Shown: positions 52,469 to 61,350, counted from the first letter of the stretch. The stretch: DNA of 64,000 bases from CAZPQK01 sp964588695 (GCA_964588695.1 CAZPQK010000004.1:62001-126000); one strand, 5' to 3'. Made by a program: numbers and translations. The notes: generated from the sequence alone by a model not told the origin.

Positions 52469-53467
52469 ATGCGTACCTGGCTAGTCGCGCTAGCGACGCT
52501 TGTGGCCATCGGCCCGGCGACGGCTTCGGCCGATGTCGTGGTGCTGCAAGCGACGCAAGACAACACGCTTTATCAAACTCCGGCGGTTTCTGACCTTAGC
52601 AACGGCGCCGGCCAAAGCATCTTCTCCGGCCGTACCGGCCAACTCCAGGGTGCGATTCGTCGCGCGCTGGTACAGTTCGATATCGCGGGTAACTTGCCCG
52701 CGGGCGCAACGGTAAATAGCGTTACCCTTACGCTGAATCTAACCAAGACTGCGTTTACCCACGGCACCCAAACCGTAAACGTTCATCGGGTCACCACCGA
52801 ATGGGGCGAGGGCAACTCTGTGGCGGTTAACCCGGGCACCGGACAGGAAGGCGGCGGCACGACACCAATTGCCCCCGACGCTACCTGGAATTTTGCCAAA
52901 TTCAATACCGATAGTTGGACAACAGGCGGCGGCGACTTTGTTGGTGCGGTTAGCGCTAGTCAAACAGTTAGTTCGTTGGGCGCCTACACCTGGAGCGGAA
53001 CCGGCATGGTGGCCGACGTGCAGGACATGCTCGACAACGGAGGCAACTTCGGTTGGATCGTGCGCGGAAACGAAGTAGATGCCCGTAGTGCAGAGCAATG
53101 GGCATCTCGACAAAACGGTACTATGGGCATGCGCCCGTCGCTGACGATCGACTTTACTCCGCCGGCGACCGCGGTGGTCAGTGCCCGTCAACCTTTCGTG
53201 CTGGCCCAGGCGGTTCCTAACCCGTTTAACCCAACGACTACCATTGCCTTTGACCTGACGATCGCTGGCAACGTCGATGTTCGAATCTACGACACCCGCG
53301 GCGCACTTGTCCGCCAACTCGCCAGCGGTGCATTCCCCGCAGGACAAAGCCAGATTGTGTGGAACGGCACCAACGACGCGGGACGCGCGTTGGGATCTGG
53401 AGTCTACTTTGTTCGCGCGGTTTCGCTGGGAGTGGAACATACGCAGAAGATTGTGTTGATCAAGTAG
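52469..53467 (+). CDS. Exported DNRLRE-domain protein with FlgD-like tail
   Basis: 332 residues. Signal peptide about 1-21 (ATASA). Residues about 25-230 form the DNRLRE-type beta sandwich: QDNTLYQ, ALVQFDI, VNSVTLTLNLTK, TVNVHRVTTEWGEG, GWIVRGNEVDARSAEQW. The tail starts at AVPNPFNPTTTIAFDL (residue about 247) and ends IVLIK. A paralog of the domain is in the lipoprotein at 59467. TATAAT at 52392-52397 is 71 bases upstream without a recognisable -35 box. Ended by a terminator. Confidence 0.82.
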   Translation: MRTWLVALATLVAIGPATASADVVVLQATQDNTLYQTPAVSDLSNGAGQSIFSGRTGQLQGAIRRALVQFDIAGNLPAGATVNSVTLTLNLTKTAFTHGTQTVNVHRVTTEWGEGNSVAVNPGTGQEGGGTTPIAPDATWNFAKFNTDSWTTGGGDFVGAVSASQTVSSLGAYTWSGTGMVADVQDMLDNGGNFGWIVRGNEVDARSAEQWASRQNGTMGMRPSLTIDFTPPATAVVSARQPFVLAQAVPNPFNPTTTIAFDLTIAGNVDVRIYDTRGALVRQLASGAFPAGQSQIVWNGTNDAGRALGSGVYFVRAVSLGVEHTQKIVLIK

Positions 53468-53490
53468 TCCACGCCAGCATCGCAAAAAGA

Positions 53491-53526
53491 AAACGCCGCG
53501 TTGATTGAGGTCAGCGCGGCGTTTTT
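53491..53526. terminator. Bidirectional intrinsic terminator
   Basis: AAACGCCGCG (53491-53500) pairs with CGCGGCGTTT (53515-53524), loop 14 bases, T run to 53526. The left flank has A-rich sequence for the reverse direction. It lies between the DNRLRE gene and the convergent NlpE-like gene. Confidence 0.8.
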
Positions 53527-53542
53527 GTTGATTGTACCCCGA

Positions 53543-54040
53543 CTACTTATCGTACTCGTAACCACCGCACGACTGGTCGGGATGAATGGCCACAAATGCA
53601 GCAACCAGCAATACGGTTTCCAGGCCTTCGCCTTCCATTCGCGGGCGTTGGACAAGCTTGCCTTCAATCGTCGCCAACACCTCGGCGCCAGCGCTTCTTC
53701 GAGCCGCAAGGTAAGCGCGCTCGAGAGTCGCGTGGTCGCCTTCAAAGGTCACCGGGTAGACATAGCCCGACTCGCAATCGCGAAACAATGCGGCATCAGC
53801 GTAGTACGAATAAAGCCCTTGCATGGTCTGCGCGGACCGCGACGCGTCAGCGACACTAACCTCGCTCTCGCCGTTGCTGGCGAGCGCATCGCCGCCGCCG
53901 ATGTCAGCGGTTGTCGTTTGCGGGATCGGGTGAGCATAGGCAGTTTCGTCTGGTGCCGACCGCCAGTCCCGAGCGGCAACGACCACTACCAGAATTGCCG
54001 CCGCCAACGCTCCAACTCCAATGAGTAACTTCCGATTCAT
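53543..54040 (-). CDS. Membrane-anchored protein with an NlpE C-terminal-like domain
   Basis: 165 residues. N-terminal membrane anchor (about 4-24), a threonine/glycine-rich linker, and a C-terminal domain (about 70-165): LYSYYADAALFRDCESG, VTFEGDHATLERAYLAARR, TIEGKLVQRPRMEGEG. This pattern is close to the C-terminal OB-like domain of NlpE-type lipoproteins, but there is no lipobox. Function unknown; a cell-envelope sensor or structural protein is possible. Confidence 0.65.
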   Translation of the reverse strand: MNRKLLIGVGALAAAILVVVVAARDWRSAPDETAYAHPIPQTTTADIGGGDALASNGESEVSVADASRSAQTMQGLYSYYADAALFRDCESGYVYPVTFEGDHATLERAYLAARRSAGAEVLATIEGKLVQRPRMEGEGLETVLLVAAFVAIHPDQSCGGYEYDK

Positions 54041-54056
54041 TGTTCCCCCTTATGGG

Positions 54057-54761
54057 TTAAGTGAGTCCGTCAAACAGGTCGGCGGTTGGTGGTGAGAAGT
54101 CTTCCATAAAAAACTCAAAAGCCGCTGGCGACTGGACCTTATCTTTGATTCCGGTCGCATCCAACACGGCTTGAAAAGACACGTAACAATCCAGCGCGCG
54201 TCGCGCGGTCGCAATATCTTCTGGTGATACTTCATAAAGGCAATCAATTAGTTCGTCGGGTGAAGCTTGAATGTTGTAGGGCGATTCACCCACTTGAGTT
54301 TCGGTCAGTACTTGAAACGCCAGGCGCCGCGGCCCCGTTCCTTCGTCGCGGAGCTCGCAGAAAACTCGCTTCGCCACTGCATGCATCACCAGGTGGTCAT
54401 GAAAACCGCTAATGCCATAACACGCGTAGGTTACAACCACGTCGGGTTTGACTCGCAACAGTTGCGCTTTGACGACCGACTCAATCTCTCGCGGATCCAT
54501 CTCCTTGAGCCCGCTATCGGGCAGGTCCAAAACCACCATCTCGGTCAGGTCTAGAACTTTCTCGACATTCAGCATTTCTTTGAACCTGACGTCGCCCATT
54601 TCTGCTATCGAATAGCCGAACTTGTGCCTTTGGCGTGTCGCCCCACCCTTGGTAAGCGTCAGCAGATAGACTTCATGACCTTCACGCCGCAGACGAGAGA
54701 TTGTATGAGCTGCGCCAAACGACTCGTCGTCGGGATGCGGATAAATAAACATAACCCGCAC
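54057..54761 (-). CDS. PIG-L/LmbE-family deacetylase
   Basis: 234 residues from GTG 54761, overlapping the stop of the upstream gene by one base; an ATG at 54752 is the alternative. Motif HPDDESFGA near the start carries the metal and catalytic residues; the second metal motif is HDHLVMHAV near the middle. Members remove acetyl groups from GlcNAc-containing compounds such as GlcNAc-Ins (MshB), GlcNAc-malate (BshB) or GlcNAc-PI. Coupled to the DUF1684 protein gene. Confidence 0.87.
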   Translation of the reverse strand: MRVMFIYPHPDDESFGAAHTISRLRREGHEVYLLTLTKGGATRQRHKFGYSIAEMGDVRFKEMLNVEKVLDLTEMVVLDLPDSGLKEMDPREIESVVKAQLLRVKPDVVVTYACYGISGFHDHLVMHAVAKRVFCELRDEGTGPRRLAFQVLTETQVGESPYNIQASPDELIDCLYEVSPEDIATARRALDCYVSFQAVLDATGIKDKVQSPAAFEFFMEDFSPPTADLFDGLT

Positions 54762-55741
54762 TAGTGATGCCCCCAGTTTTTCTCGCCGGCAGTTACCGGA
54801 AATGGAAGTACATTGTCCGGCGACGGCAGCGGACACGTAGCGTATGGCGTAAACACGCACGGTGGGTTGTACGCTTTGTTAAAGTCCACGACAACTTTGC
54901 CGTTCTCGGGGATGCCCGTGTAAACGAACCGGCCGCCACCGTAGGTGTCGCGACCACTGGTCTCGTCCGCAAATACCAGAAATAACTCGTCGTCCCACAT
55001 GCCAAGCGGTTCTAACCGATGCGTGCTGCCTTGCCACTCAAATACGATGGCGCCGTGGCATTCTTCTTCGTTGTTGTGTCCCAGCACGTCGGGAACAATT
55101 ACTTTCTTGGGTGGAATGTAGCGTTCGTAGTCGGCAACGATTCGCCAATCGGATTGCACCGGATAACGATCGATTCCGGTGAAGCGCTTGCGCACTTCGG
55201 ATTCGCGGTCTTTGACCCGAAGCAATACTTTGTCGCCGCGTTGAATAACGTAGAAATTAAACCGACCGACATCGACTTGCGTTGGTCCATCGTCGGCGGC
55301 ATCGCTCAGCAGCACGGCGTTGGTAACCGATGCGTCGTCGATGGTGGCTTCGCCGGAAAGCATCACCAACGTGAAGGTATCACCCTTGCGAGTAATAACC
55401 CCCGCGCGTTCCGGTCCAGACGGAAACTGCATGGTGTTGTTTTCGGAACTACCAAATGTGTTGTCGCCCTCGTCCAACGGATGCAACCCAACCAGCGAAA
55501 GCCAGCCAGTCTCGCGGCGAAGCCGATCTTCCCGCCCCTGGTGCCATTCGTCGATACCAGCGGTGTAGTCGCCATCGGTCCCGGCATCGCGCGTCTGACC
55601 GGCGACGACATTCAACTCCGTCTCGTTGCCGGGGGCCGCGTCGGCACGAGCGAACATGGTTTTGCTTAAGTAGACCGAGAAGACGGTCAGCGCCAGAAAA
55701 GCGAGGGCCGCTAAAGCGCCGCTTCGGGTGGACGATGTCAT
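54761..55741 (-). CDS. Exported DUF1684 protein
   Basis: 326 residues. N-terminal anchor or signal peptide (about 12-30). Landmarks of DUF1684: WHQGREDRLRRETGWLSLVGLHPLDEG, and the C-terminal NPPCVFTPYATCPLPSPDNVLP stretch (shown as two separated landmarks). Function of the family is unknown. The stop overlaps the GTG start of the PIG-L deacetylase gene, so the two are one operon. Confidence 0.85.
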   Translation of the reverse strand: MTSSTRSGALAALAFLALTVFSVYLSKTMFARADAAPGNETELNVVAGQTRDAGTDGDYTAGIDEWHQGREDRLRRETGWLSLVGLHPLDEGDNTFGSSENNTMQFPSGPERAGVITRKGDTFTLVMLSGEATIDDASVTNAVLLSDAADDGPTQVDVGRFNFYVIQRGDKVLLRVKDRESEVRKRFTGIDRYPVQSDWRIVADYERYIPPKKVIVPDVLGHNNEEECHGAIVFEWQGSTHRLEPLGMWDDELFLVFADETSGRDTYGGGRFVYTGIPENGKVVVDFNKAYNPPCVFTPYATCPLPSPDNVLPFPVTAGEKNWGHH

Positions 55742-55772
55742 GTTTTATCTCCGAGTTAACAGGTGGGTTACC

Positions 55773-56822
55773 TTAAAGGTTGTAAAATGATTCCAAATAG
55801 TCAACTACCTCGTTGCGATCGTACTGTTTTGCCCAGTCAAGAGGAGTCGCTTGATAAAGTTCATCTTCAAATTCCAACGCGGCACCAGCTTCGGCCAGTG
55901 CGCGCACAACTTCGACATGCCCATAGCTGCACGCGGGATGCATGGGCGTGACCTTTGTTGCCCAATACGAAATCATCAGATTGGGGTCGGCGCCAGCCGC
56001 GAGTAAACTGCGTGCCGGTTCCAGCCATCCGCGCTCCGCGCAGCAATGAAGCAGGCGATGATACGCCCCGCCCGGTTCCAGCTCGTGATCGGACAGCACA
56101 ACCTTCCCGGTAGTAAACAATCGAGCGCTGGCATCAACCTCGGCGCCAAAGCCTGCCAACAGCTTTTCCATACCCGGAATCAGTTCCGCGCGAGCCGTTG
56201 CCAGTGGACTCAGCCCTAGCCAGTTTATACGGTTTATGTTCGCTCCGGCTTCCACCAACACTTGTACACCTTCTTCGAAGCCAATCGCGATGGCGTCGTG
56301 TAGCGGAAGCTGAAAGTGATTGAACTTTCCTTGCGTCTCCTCGGCAACCTCCGGACGCCGCGACAATAAATCGCGCAACGCATCGGCGCGCCTAAACCGA
56401 AGCGCCGCCAGCACGGTCCACTCGGCGCCCGCATCCAATAGCACCTGCGCCACTTCTTCATGGGGCCCATCCATAGACGCCCACCCCAGAGGCCCCCAGC
56501 CATGAACGTCGGCACGGTCGTTAACGTCGGCGCCTTTTGCGATGAGCAACCTGGCCACGTCCGCGTGCCCCAGACCCGCCGCCAGATGCAGCGGCGTCAC
56601 GTTGTCGGCTTGCACAGCATGGTTGCGGGCGTCAATTCTGGCACCCGCGGAAATCAAGAGCGCGGCAATGTCGACGTGACCGCACATGGCTGCGACGTGG
56701 AGAGGAGTGCTTCCATCCCATTCGGTCGTTAACGACACCCACTTTGGGTTCTTGCGCAGCCCGTCGTCAACTTCGGCCAGGTTACCGTCATCGACGGCCT
56801 CAAAAAAAGTTTGTGGATCCAT
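55773..56822 (-). CDS. Ankyrin-repeat protein
   Basis: 349 residues from ATG 56822. The frame is open upstream to 56993 but that part overlaps the TonB-receptor gene and has odd composition, so the ATG is preferred. At least seven ankyrin units: TPLHVAAMCGHVDIAALLISAGARI, TPLHLAAGLGHADVARLLIAKGADV, GPLGWASMDGPHEEVAQVLLDAG, and later ones to PMHPACSYGHVEVVRALAEAGAAL. No signal peptide. Confidence 0.88.
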   Translation of the reverse strand: MDPQTFFEAVDDGNLAEVDDGLRKNPKWVSLTTEWDGSTPLHVAAMCGHVDIAALLISAGARIDARNHAVQADNVTPLHLAAGLGHADVARLLIAKGADVNDRADVHGWGPLGWASMDGPHEEVAQVLLDAGAEWTVLAALRFRRADALRDLLSRRPEVAEETQGKFNHFQLPLHDAIAIGFEEGVQVLVEAGANINRINWLGLSPLATARAELIPGMEKLLAGFGAEVDASARLFTTGKVVLSDHELEPGGAYHRLLHCCAERGWLEPARSLLAAGADPNLMISYWATKVTPMHPACSYGHVEVVRALAEAGAALEFEDELYQATPLDWAKQYDRNEVVDYLESFYNL

Positions 56823-56860
56823 GAGCCAAGTATAGCGGGTTCCAGACCGAACGATAAGAA

Positions 56861-58873
56861 CTAGCGCAGTGACCCGACCCGCACCTGCACGGCGAGTTTG
56901 AGGTCGAAGCTCGCGCCCATGGGGTGGTAGCGAACGGTTTCGTTGAGCAAGTTGTAGGCGAGAATATCGGTGGCGATACGGTTGCTCCACCACGTTAGCG
57001 ACGCGGTGCCGTTAACGGTCGTGCTGGCAGGCACGGTGGAGTCATAACGGACCGGAAAACCGTCGACGAAACAGATTTCTCCATCGATCGGGTCATACTC
57101 GGGCCAGTGAGTCGCGCGCTGCCACTGGGCGTTGACCGACAGCGTTGCACGCCGGCTGGGACGGTAGGTTGTTTCCAGTCGCAAGCGTTTGCGGGGAAGC
57201 GGAGCCCACTGGCGATCGAAGGCGGCGTTGCCGTCGACAAGTTGCAGTGCGCTGAACCAACCGGAAAGCGTAATGAAGCTACCGATGTTACGCCGGAGGC
57301 TCACCGTTTGCACAAACGTGTTGCCTTGCGAATCGAGCGTCGTGACGCTGTCGACTGTTGCGATGCACACTTCGCGACCCTGGATAAACTCACCGGTGTA
57401 TCCAAGATGCCGACTGTAGCAAGTTCCGTCGTGATTACGCCACGCGACTGCAAGCGTTGTATTGAACCCCAACCGCTCCGGCAACCGCCACTGTGCATTA
57501 AGGGCCGTGGTAGTCGACGGCGAAACAAGCCTGTTGGTCTCGTCCAACGCCGGGTTTCCCAAGATCGCCACCGAGCGGTTCACCCAGTACCAGATTCCTT
57601 GGGTTTCTGAGCTTGGGGTTTGCCGGTACGACGCTCCAACTTCCAATCGATGTTCGCCGAGGCGCATGACAGCCACACCCCCGATGTCGCTCCCCGGTGA
57701 GTCGTCTAGCGTGCGACTGCGGCCATACGCGGCGACGTAACCCCAGGACAGGTTAAACCGGGAACTAACCGCTAGTGATCGCTCGTAAAACTCGCGTTGC
57801 TCATCGGCATTTGCCAAGATGAACTGTTCGTCGGCTTCATAGTAATATGGAAAATTGGCGACGCCTCGCCCTTCTACTTCAAGCCGCAACCTCCCGATCT
57901 CGGTAGCAACGGCCAGTTCCGCAACGCCACTAAGCTTTCGCCATTTCAGACCCGCGCCGTTCGACTCCTCCGCGTCTTCCACGTAGGTCCGGGAGACCTC
58001 GGTTCGGCCGCGAATATCGAGGTGCGAATCGTGCGGCTTACGAAAATCCATTCCAAACCGAAGCTTCGAAGGATCCACGGCCCGCTCGACACCCGACGTT
58101 TCGATTGGAAGGTAAAGTTTGCGAGACTTTCCGTACCAGGCGTACAGCCCAAACACGCCTTCGGGAGAGTGATACCGACGATCGACAAACCAACCGATTT
58201 GTCGCATGCCCGGCCACTCGGGTTCGTAGCCGATGTCAAACAACCCGGTGTCATTGGGTTCGGCACTCAGTTGCATCCGCGTACGGTTTAATTGTGCGCC
58301 GTCGGTAAAGTAGTGGATCGCGTACTTAAGCCCAATCGTCGTACGCCATCGGTGAGACTGATTCCGAAACAAATAGCCCACGTCTGGTCCTTGTGCATCG
58401 ACGTTGGGCGATGTCAGGCTGGTGTAGCGGTAGGGCCCGGGGTCACCGGTTTCGTTTCCAACCCACAACCGAAGGGCGCTGCCAAGCTGCTCGCGCGACG
58501 AAGCATATGTGTAGATACGAATTGTGGGACGTCCAAAGCGATCGGGGTCGGCATCCGCCACGCGAACCATTCGAACCATGGAGATGTCGATGGGCAAGGC
58601 GTTAAGGGCGGTGCGATCAAACCAGCGCGCATCGACAAGCGCGTCGTCGACAAACACATCCAGCACATCCCGCCCCCACGGCGATACGCCCCAGGCGCTG
58701 GCTTGCCAGTTGAAACCATCCACTGTGTTCGCCGCGAACTGCGGGAACACATTTAGAATGTCGCCAATCCGCGTTACTCCGGCCGCCCTGAGTTGCGGCG
58801 CGGTATAGCTGGTAGTTAGCGCGTCGGTTGAGCCGGGCATAACCAGCAACAACAACACCAACAGTCGCCTCAT
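56861..58873 (-). CDS. TonB-dependent receptor-like outer-membrane protein
   Basis: 670 residues from ATG 58873, overlapping the stop of the upstream gene (ATGA). Signal peptide about 1-18. A plug-like domain follows: PQLRAAGVTRIGDILNVFPQFAANTVDGFNWQASAWGVSPWGRDVLDVFVDDALVDARWF (landmarks at residues about 25-90, the DVFVDD motif typical of plugs). The rest is a strand-rich barrel with terminal LAVQVRVGSLR. No clear TonB box. It could take up a metal complex, sugar or peptide; the neighbours do not show which. Confidence 0.8.
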   Translation of the reverse strand: MRRLLVLLLLVMPGSTDALTTSYTAPQLRAAGVTRIGDILNVFPQFAANTVDGFNWQASAWGVSPWGRDVLDVFVDDALVDARWFDRTALNALPIDISMVRMVRVADADPDRFGRPTIRIYTYASSREQLGSALRLWVGNETGDPGPYRYTSLTSPNVDAQGPDVGYLFRNQSHRWRTTIGLKYAIHYFTDGAQLNRTRMQLSAEPNDTGLFDIGYEPEWPGMRQIGWFVDRRYHSPEGVFGLYAWYGKSRKLYLPIETSGVERAVDPSKLRFGMDFRKPHDSHLDIRGRTEVSRTYVEDAEESNGAGLKWRKLSGVAELAVATEIGRLRLEVEGRGVANFPYYYEADEQFILANADEQREFYERSLAVSSRFNLSWGYVAAYGRSRTLDDSPGSDIGGVAVMRLGEHRLEVGASYRQTPSSETQGIWYWVNRSVAILGNPALDETNRLVSPSTTTALNAQWRLPERLGFNTTLAVAWRNHDGTCYSRHLGYTGEFIQGREVCIATVDSVTTLDSQGNTFVQTVSLRRNIGSFITLSGWFSALQLVDGNAAFDRQWAPLPRKRLRLETTYRPSRRATLSVNAQWQRATHWPEYDPIDGEICFVDGFPVRYDSTVPASTTVNGTASLTWWSNRIATDILAYNLLNETVRYHPMGASFDLKLAVQVRVGSLR

Positions 58874-59454
58874 CGCAACACCGCCCGAATCCAGTGCGGC
58901 GTGCTCATCGACCGCGACGCTCCAACGAACACCAGCACCTGTTGCAACTCGGTGTGCGTGTGCACAGTGTTGATGGCGCTGGCGGCAAACAAGCTCCAAC
59001 GGTCGGAGACTTTCATGGCCAGCGATATGCCGAGTTCGTTGGTAACTTCGAGCTCCGCCGCCGTCGCCGCGCCTTGTCCGCCTCCTGAAAGCATTTCTGT
59101 CGCACCAACGGCAAAGCCAACTCTACCGGTGAATTGTTGGTTGAACTGTTTTTGTACGCCAATGGTGACAAAGGCGAAAATGCCGGTAAAGTCCAGACGG
59201 GGATCGTCACCCAGCCGCGGATCGCTCGCATCGTAGTCGGCTATGCGGAGGCCGCCACCAAAGAACGACCACTTTTGTGGAAATAAAACAAAAAGACCCA
59301 CCGCTGGCGATGGGTCCCATTGATCGTAGAAACTATTTCCCGCGACGGTCGCGGCACCGTCAACAGCGATCTCCATTCGCTCCTGCTCGGCAAAGACCGG
59401 CCCAGCGACCGCAGCCACAAGAAGCAGGGGAAGAAGCGCCTTGCGAATGAACAC
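58870..59454 (-). CDS. Small outer-membrane beta-barrel-type protein
   Basis: 194 residues. Signal peptide about 1-22 (VAAVAGPVFA). Strands alternate throughout (VGLFVLFPQKWSFFGGGLRIADY, FAFVTIGVQKQFNQQFTGRVGFAVG, ELGISLAMKVSDRWSLFAASAI), suggesting an eight-stranded barrel. It ends with an atypical tail rather than a terminal phenylalanine. Overlaps the receptor gene, so it is probably an operon partner. No family recognised. Confidence 0.65.
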   Translation of the reverse strand: MFIRKALLPLLLVAAVAGPVFAEQERMEIAVDGAATVAGNSFYDQWDPSPAVGLFVLFPQKWSFFGGGLRIADYDASDPRLGDDPRLDFTGIFAFVTIGVQKQFNQQFTGRVGFAVGATEMLSGGGQGAATAAELEVTNELGISLAMKVSDRWSLFAASAINTVHTHTELQQVLVFVGASRSMSTPHWIRAVLR

Positions 59455-59466
59455 TATGCTTAAGCT

Positions 59467-60480
59467 TTACGGTACCGTATACATGACCGTTAGTCGTGGC
59501 CGCGAATCAGTCGTCATACTTTCGCGCGAATCAAAACGAACCGCCGTTCGGTCCAGGTCTTCTCGGCCTTTAATCAGGACACCAAAGTTGCCAGCTGGCG
59601 TATCCAACCAGGACTGAACAAGCGCTTTAAGCGCATCTCCGGTAAACTTCACGTCGGTGAAACTCGCGCCAACAGTTACGCTGTCTAACGGAACCGCATC
59701 AAAATCACCGCCACTGTTGCTCCACATGGTCGTGTTGAAGAACGTGTGAATCCAGGTGGCGTCTCCGGTTAGCGACAGGTCGCCGCCTCCTTCTTCGCCA
59801 AAAGCATCCGATGCCCCTTCGCCCCAGTCCTGTTGCAACCGATGTAGCGTTAGCCATTTGGTCGACGTTGTGGACTGCTTGTTAACCCGAAGCTCCAGAC
59901 ACACGCTGTCGATGGTCGAGCCCGCAGTAATCGACGAAATGTCGAACGCTAGCACCGCACGCCGGCTTTCCGCCGGTTGCGAGTTGCCGCCGACATTTGC
60001 GGTCATTCCCGCAAACAGATGCTGTCCCGATCCATTACTGAACGCACCGTTGGTATCTTCGATTAGGGTATTGTCCTTCGACGGATTCAACGTTGCCGTC
60101 ATCTTGTCGGTGGTCGCGTTGATATAATTGGTTTTGGTTTCGACATTACTGCCGCATGAATCGGTTACCGTGAGCCTCACGGTGTACATGCCCGGCGTTG
60201 TGTAAACGTAGATCGGACTTTGCGCCGTCGACGAGCCGCCGTCGCCAAAATTCCACGACCACGACGTCGGGTTGCCGGTCGACTGGTCGGTAAAGGTAAC
60301 GCTTAGCGGCACATGACCCGTGGTGGTCGAAGCCGTGAACTCGGCATCGACTTGCGGAGTGCAACCCGGCTGCATAGGATCACTGCCGTCATCGCCGCAA
60401 CCGGTAATCGTCAGCGCGACTGCCGACAATATTCCCAACACGCTTAACAGCAACTTGTTAGCAGAACGACGTGAACGCAT
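59467..60480 (-). CDS. Lipoprotein with PKD and DNRLRE domains
   Basis: 337 residues from ATG 60480, preceded by GGAGG; the frame is open to 60546 but the promoter lies inside that stretch. Lipobox ALTITGCGDD with cysteine about residue 27. A PKD domain (about 50-125) has VTFTDQSTGNPTSWSWNFGDGG and YTTPGMYTVRLTVTD. A DNRLRE domain follows (SKDNTLIED, RRAVLAFDIS, CLELRVNKQ, LTLHRLQQDWGEG), paralogous to the protein at 52469. No FlgD-like tail. First gene of the receptor operon (60480 to 56861). Confidence 0.83.
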   Translation of the reverse strand: MRSRRSANKLLLSVLGILSAVALTITGCGDDGSDPMQPGCTPQVDAEFTASTTTGHVPLSVTFTDQSTGNPTSWSWNFGDGGSSTAQSPIYVYTTPGMYTVRLTVTDSCGSNVETKTNYINATTDKMTATLNPSKDNTLIEDTNGAFSNGSGQHLFAGMTANVGGNSQPAESRRAVLAFDISSITAGSTIDSVCLELRVNKQSTTSTKWLTLHRLQQDWGEGASDAFGEEGGGDLSLTGDATWIHTFFNTTMWSNSGGDFDAVPLDSVTVGASFTDVKFTGDALKALVQSWLDTPAGNFGVLIKGREDLDRTAVRFDSRESMTTDSRPRLTVMYTVP

Positions 60481-60517
60481 AGAGCCTCCGATAGGGGTGG
60501 TTTCGCCTGGGAACCCG

Positions 60518-60546
60518 ATCATACTAGGCAAGCCTGTCTCCGACAA
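60518..60546 (-). promoter_or_regulatory. Sigma-70-like promoter of the receptor operon
   Basis: On the minus strand TTGTCG (plus 60541-60546) and TATGAT (plus 60518-60523) are 17 bases apart, 38 bases upstream of the ATG at 60480. This supports 60480 rather than 60546 as the start. Confidence 0.55.
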
Positions 60547-60618
60547 GGCCTTTACCTGCGATGACGGTAACGCGATTAGGGTTGGCGTGAGATTCGGCTT
60601 CGGGTAGTTGTTAGAGAC

Positions 60619-61350
60619 ATGTCGCTGGTCTCTTTTCGCAATTGCTGTAAGTCTTATCCCGACGCCATCGCGCTAGACAACGTTTCTTTGGATATCGTGG
60701 ACGGCGTCACCACCGCAGTTGTTGGGCGTAGCGGTAGCGGCAAGTCTACTTTACTACAGATGATCAACGGGCTGATTCGCCCCACACATGGAACCGTTGC
60801 CGTTTTTGGCAACAAGCTCGACTACAACAACCTCACCAACCTGCGGCGTGCCATCGGATACGCCGTTCAGGGCGTCGGGTTGTTTCCCCACCTGAACGTC
60901 GAACGCAATATCAGCCTTCTTGCGCAACTCGAAGGTTGGGACTCTACACGAATCACCCAACGCTTGGATGAACTGCTGTCGCTGGCAGAAATTCCACGCG
61001 GGTTTCGATCGCGCTACCCGCACGAGTTAAGCGGCGGCCAACAGCAACGCGTAGGCCTGTGTCGTGCACTTATGCTCGACCCCGACGTGCTGCTGCTCGA
61101 CGAGGCCTTCGGAGCACTCGACGCCATTACCAAGACCGACGTCTACACCGAGTTCCTGAACATGCAGTCACTTCGCCCCCGCACCACTGTCCTGGTAACC
61201 CATGACGCACGCGAGGCGGCGCGACTTGCGCAGCGAGTGATTGTGCTGGAGAAAGGCGCCGTTCTGCAGCACGACAAGTTCGGCGATGTAATGAGCAATC
61301 CGGCCAGTGACACGGTGACACGGCTCATCCACAGGCAGCTGGAGTCGTAG
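60619..61350 (+). CDS. ABC transporter ATPase (osmoprotectant type)
   Basis: 243 residues. Walker A GRSGSGKST, Q loop AVQGVGLFPHL, signature LSGGQQQRV, Walker B VLLLDEAFGALD, and a switch histidine in VLVTHDARE. The family members with these features near FGNKLDYN belong to the glycine betaine/carnitine/choline (OpuC/ProV) group, but the protein lacks the C-terminal CBS pair of OpuCA. It is coupled by a one-base overlap to the fused binding-protein/permease gene. Confidence 0.9.
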   Translation: MSLVSFRNCCKSYPDAIALDNVSLDIVDGVTTAVVGRSGSGKSTLLQMINGLIRPTHGTVAVFGNKLDYNNLTNLRRAIGYAVQGVGLFPHLNVERNISLLAQLEGWDSTRITQRLDELLSLAEIPRGFRSRYPHELSGGQQQRVGLCRALMLDPDVLLLDEAFGALDAITKTDVYTEFLNMQSLRPRTTVLVTHDAREAARLAQRVIVLEKGAVLQHDKFGDVMSNPASDTVTRLIHRQLES

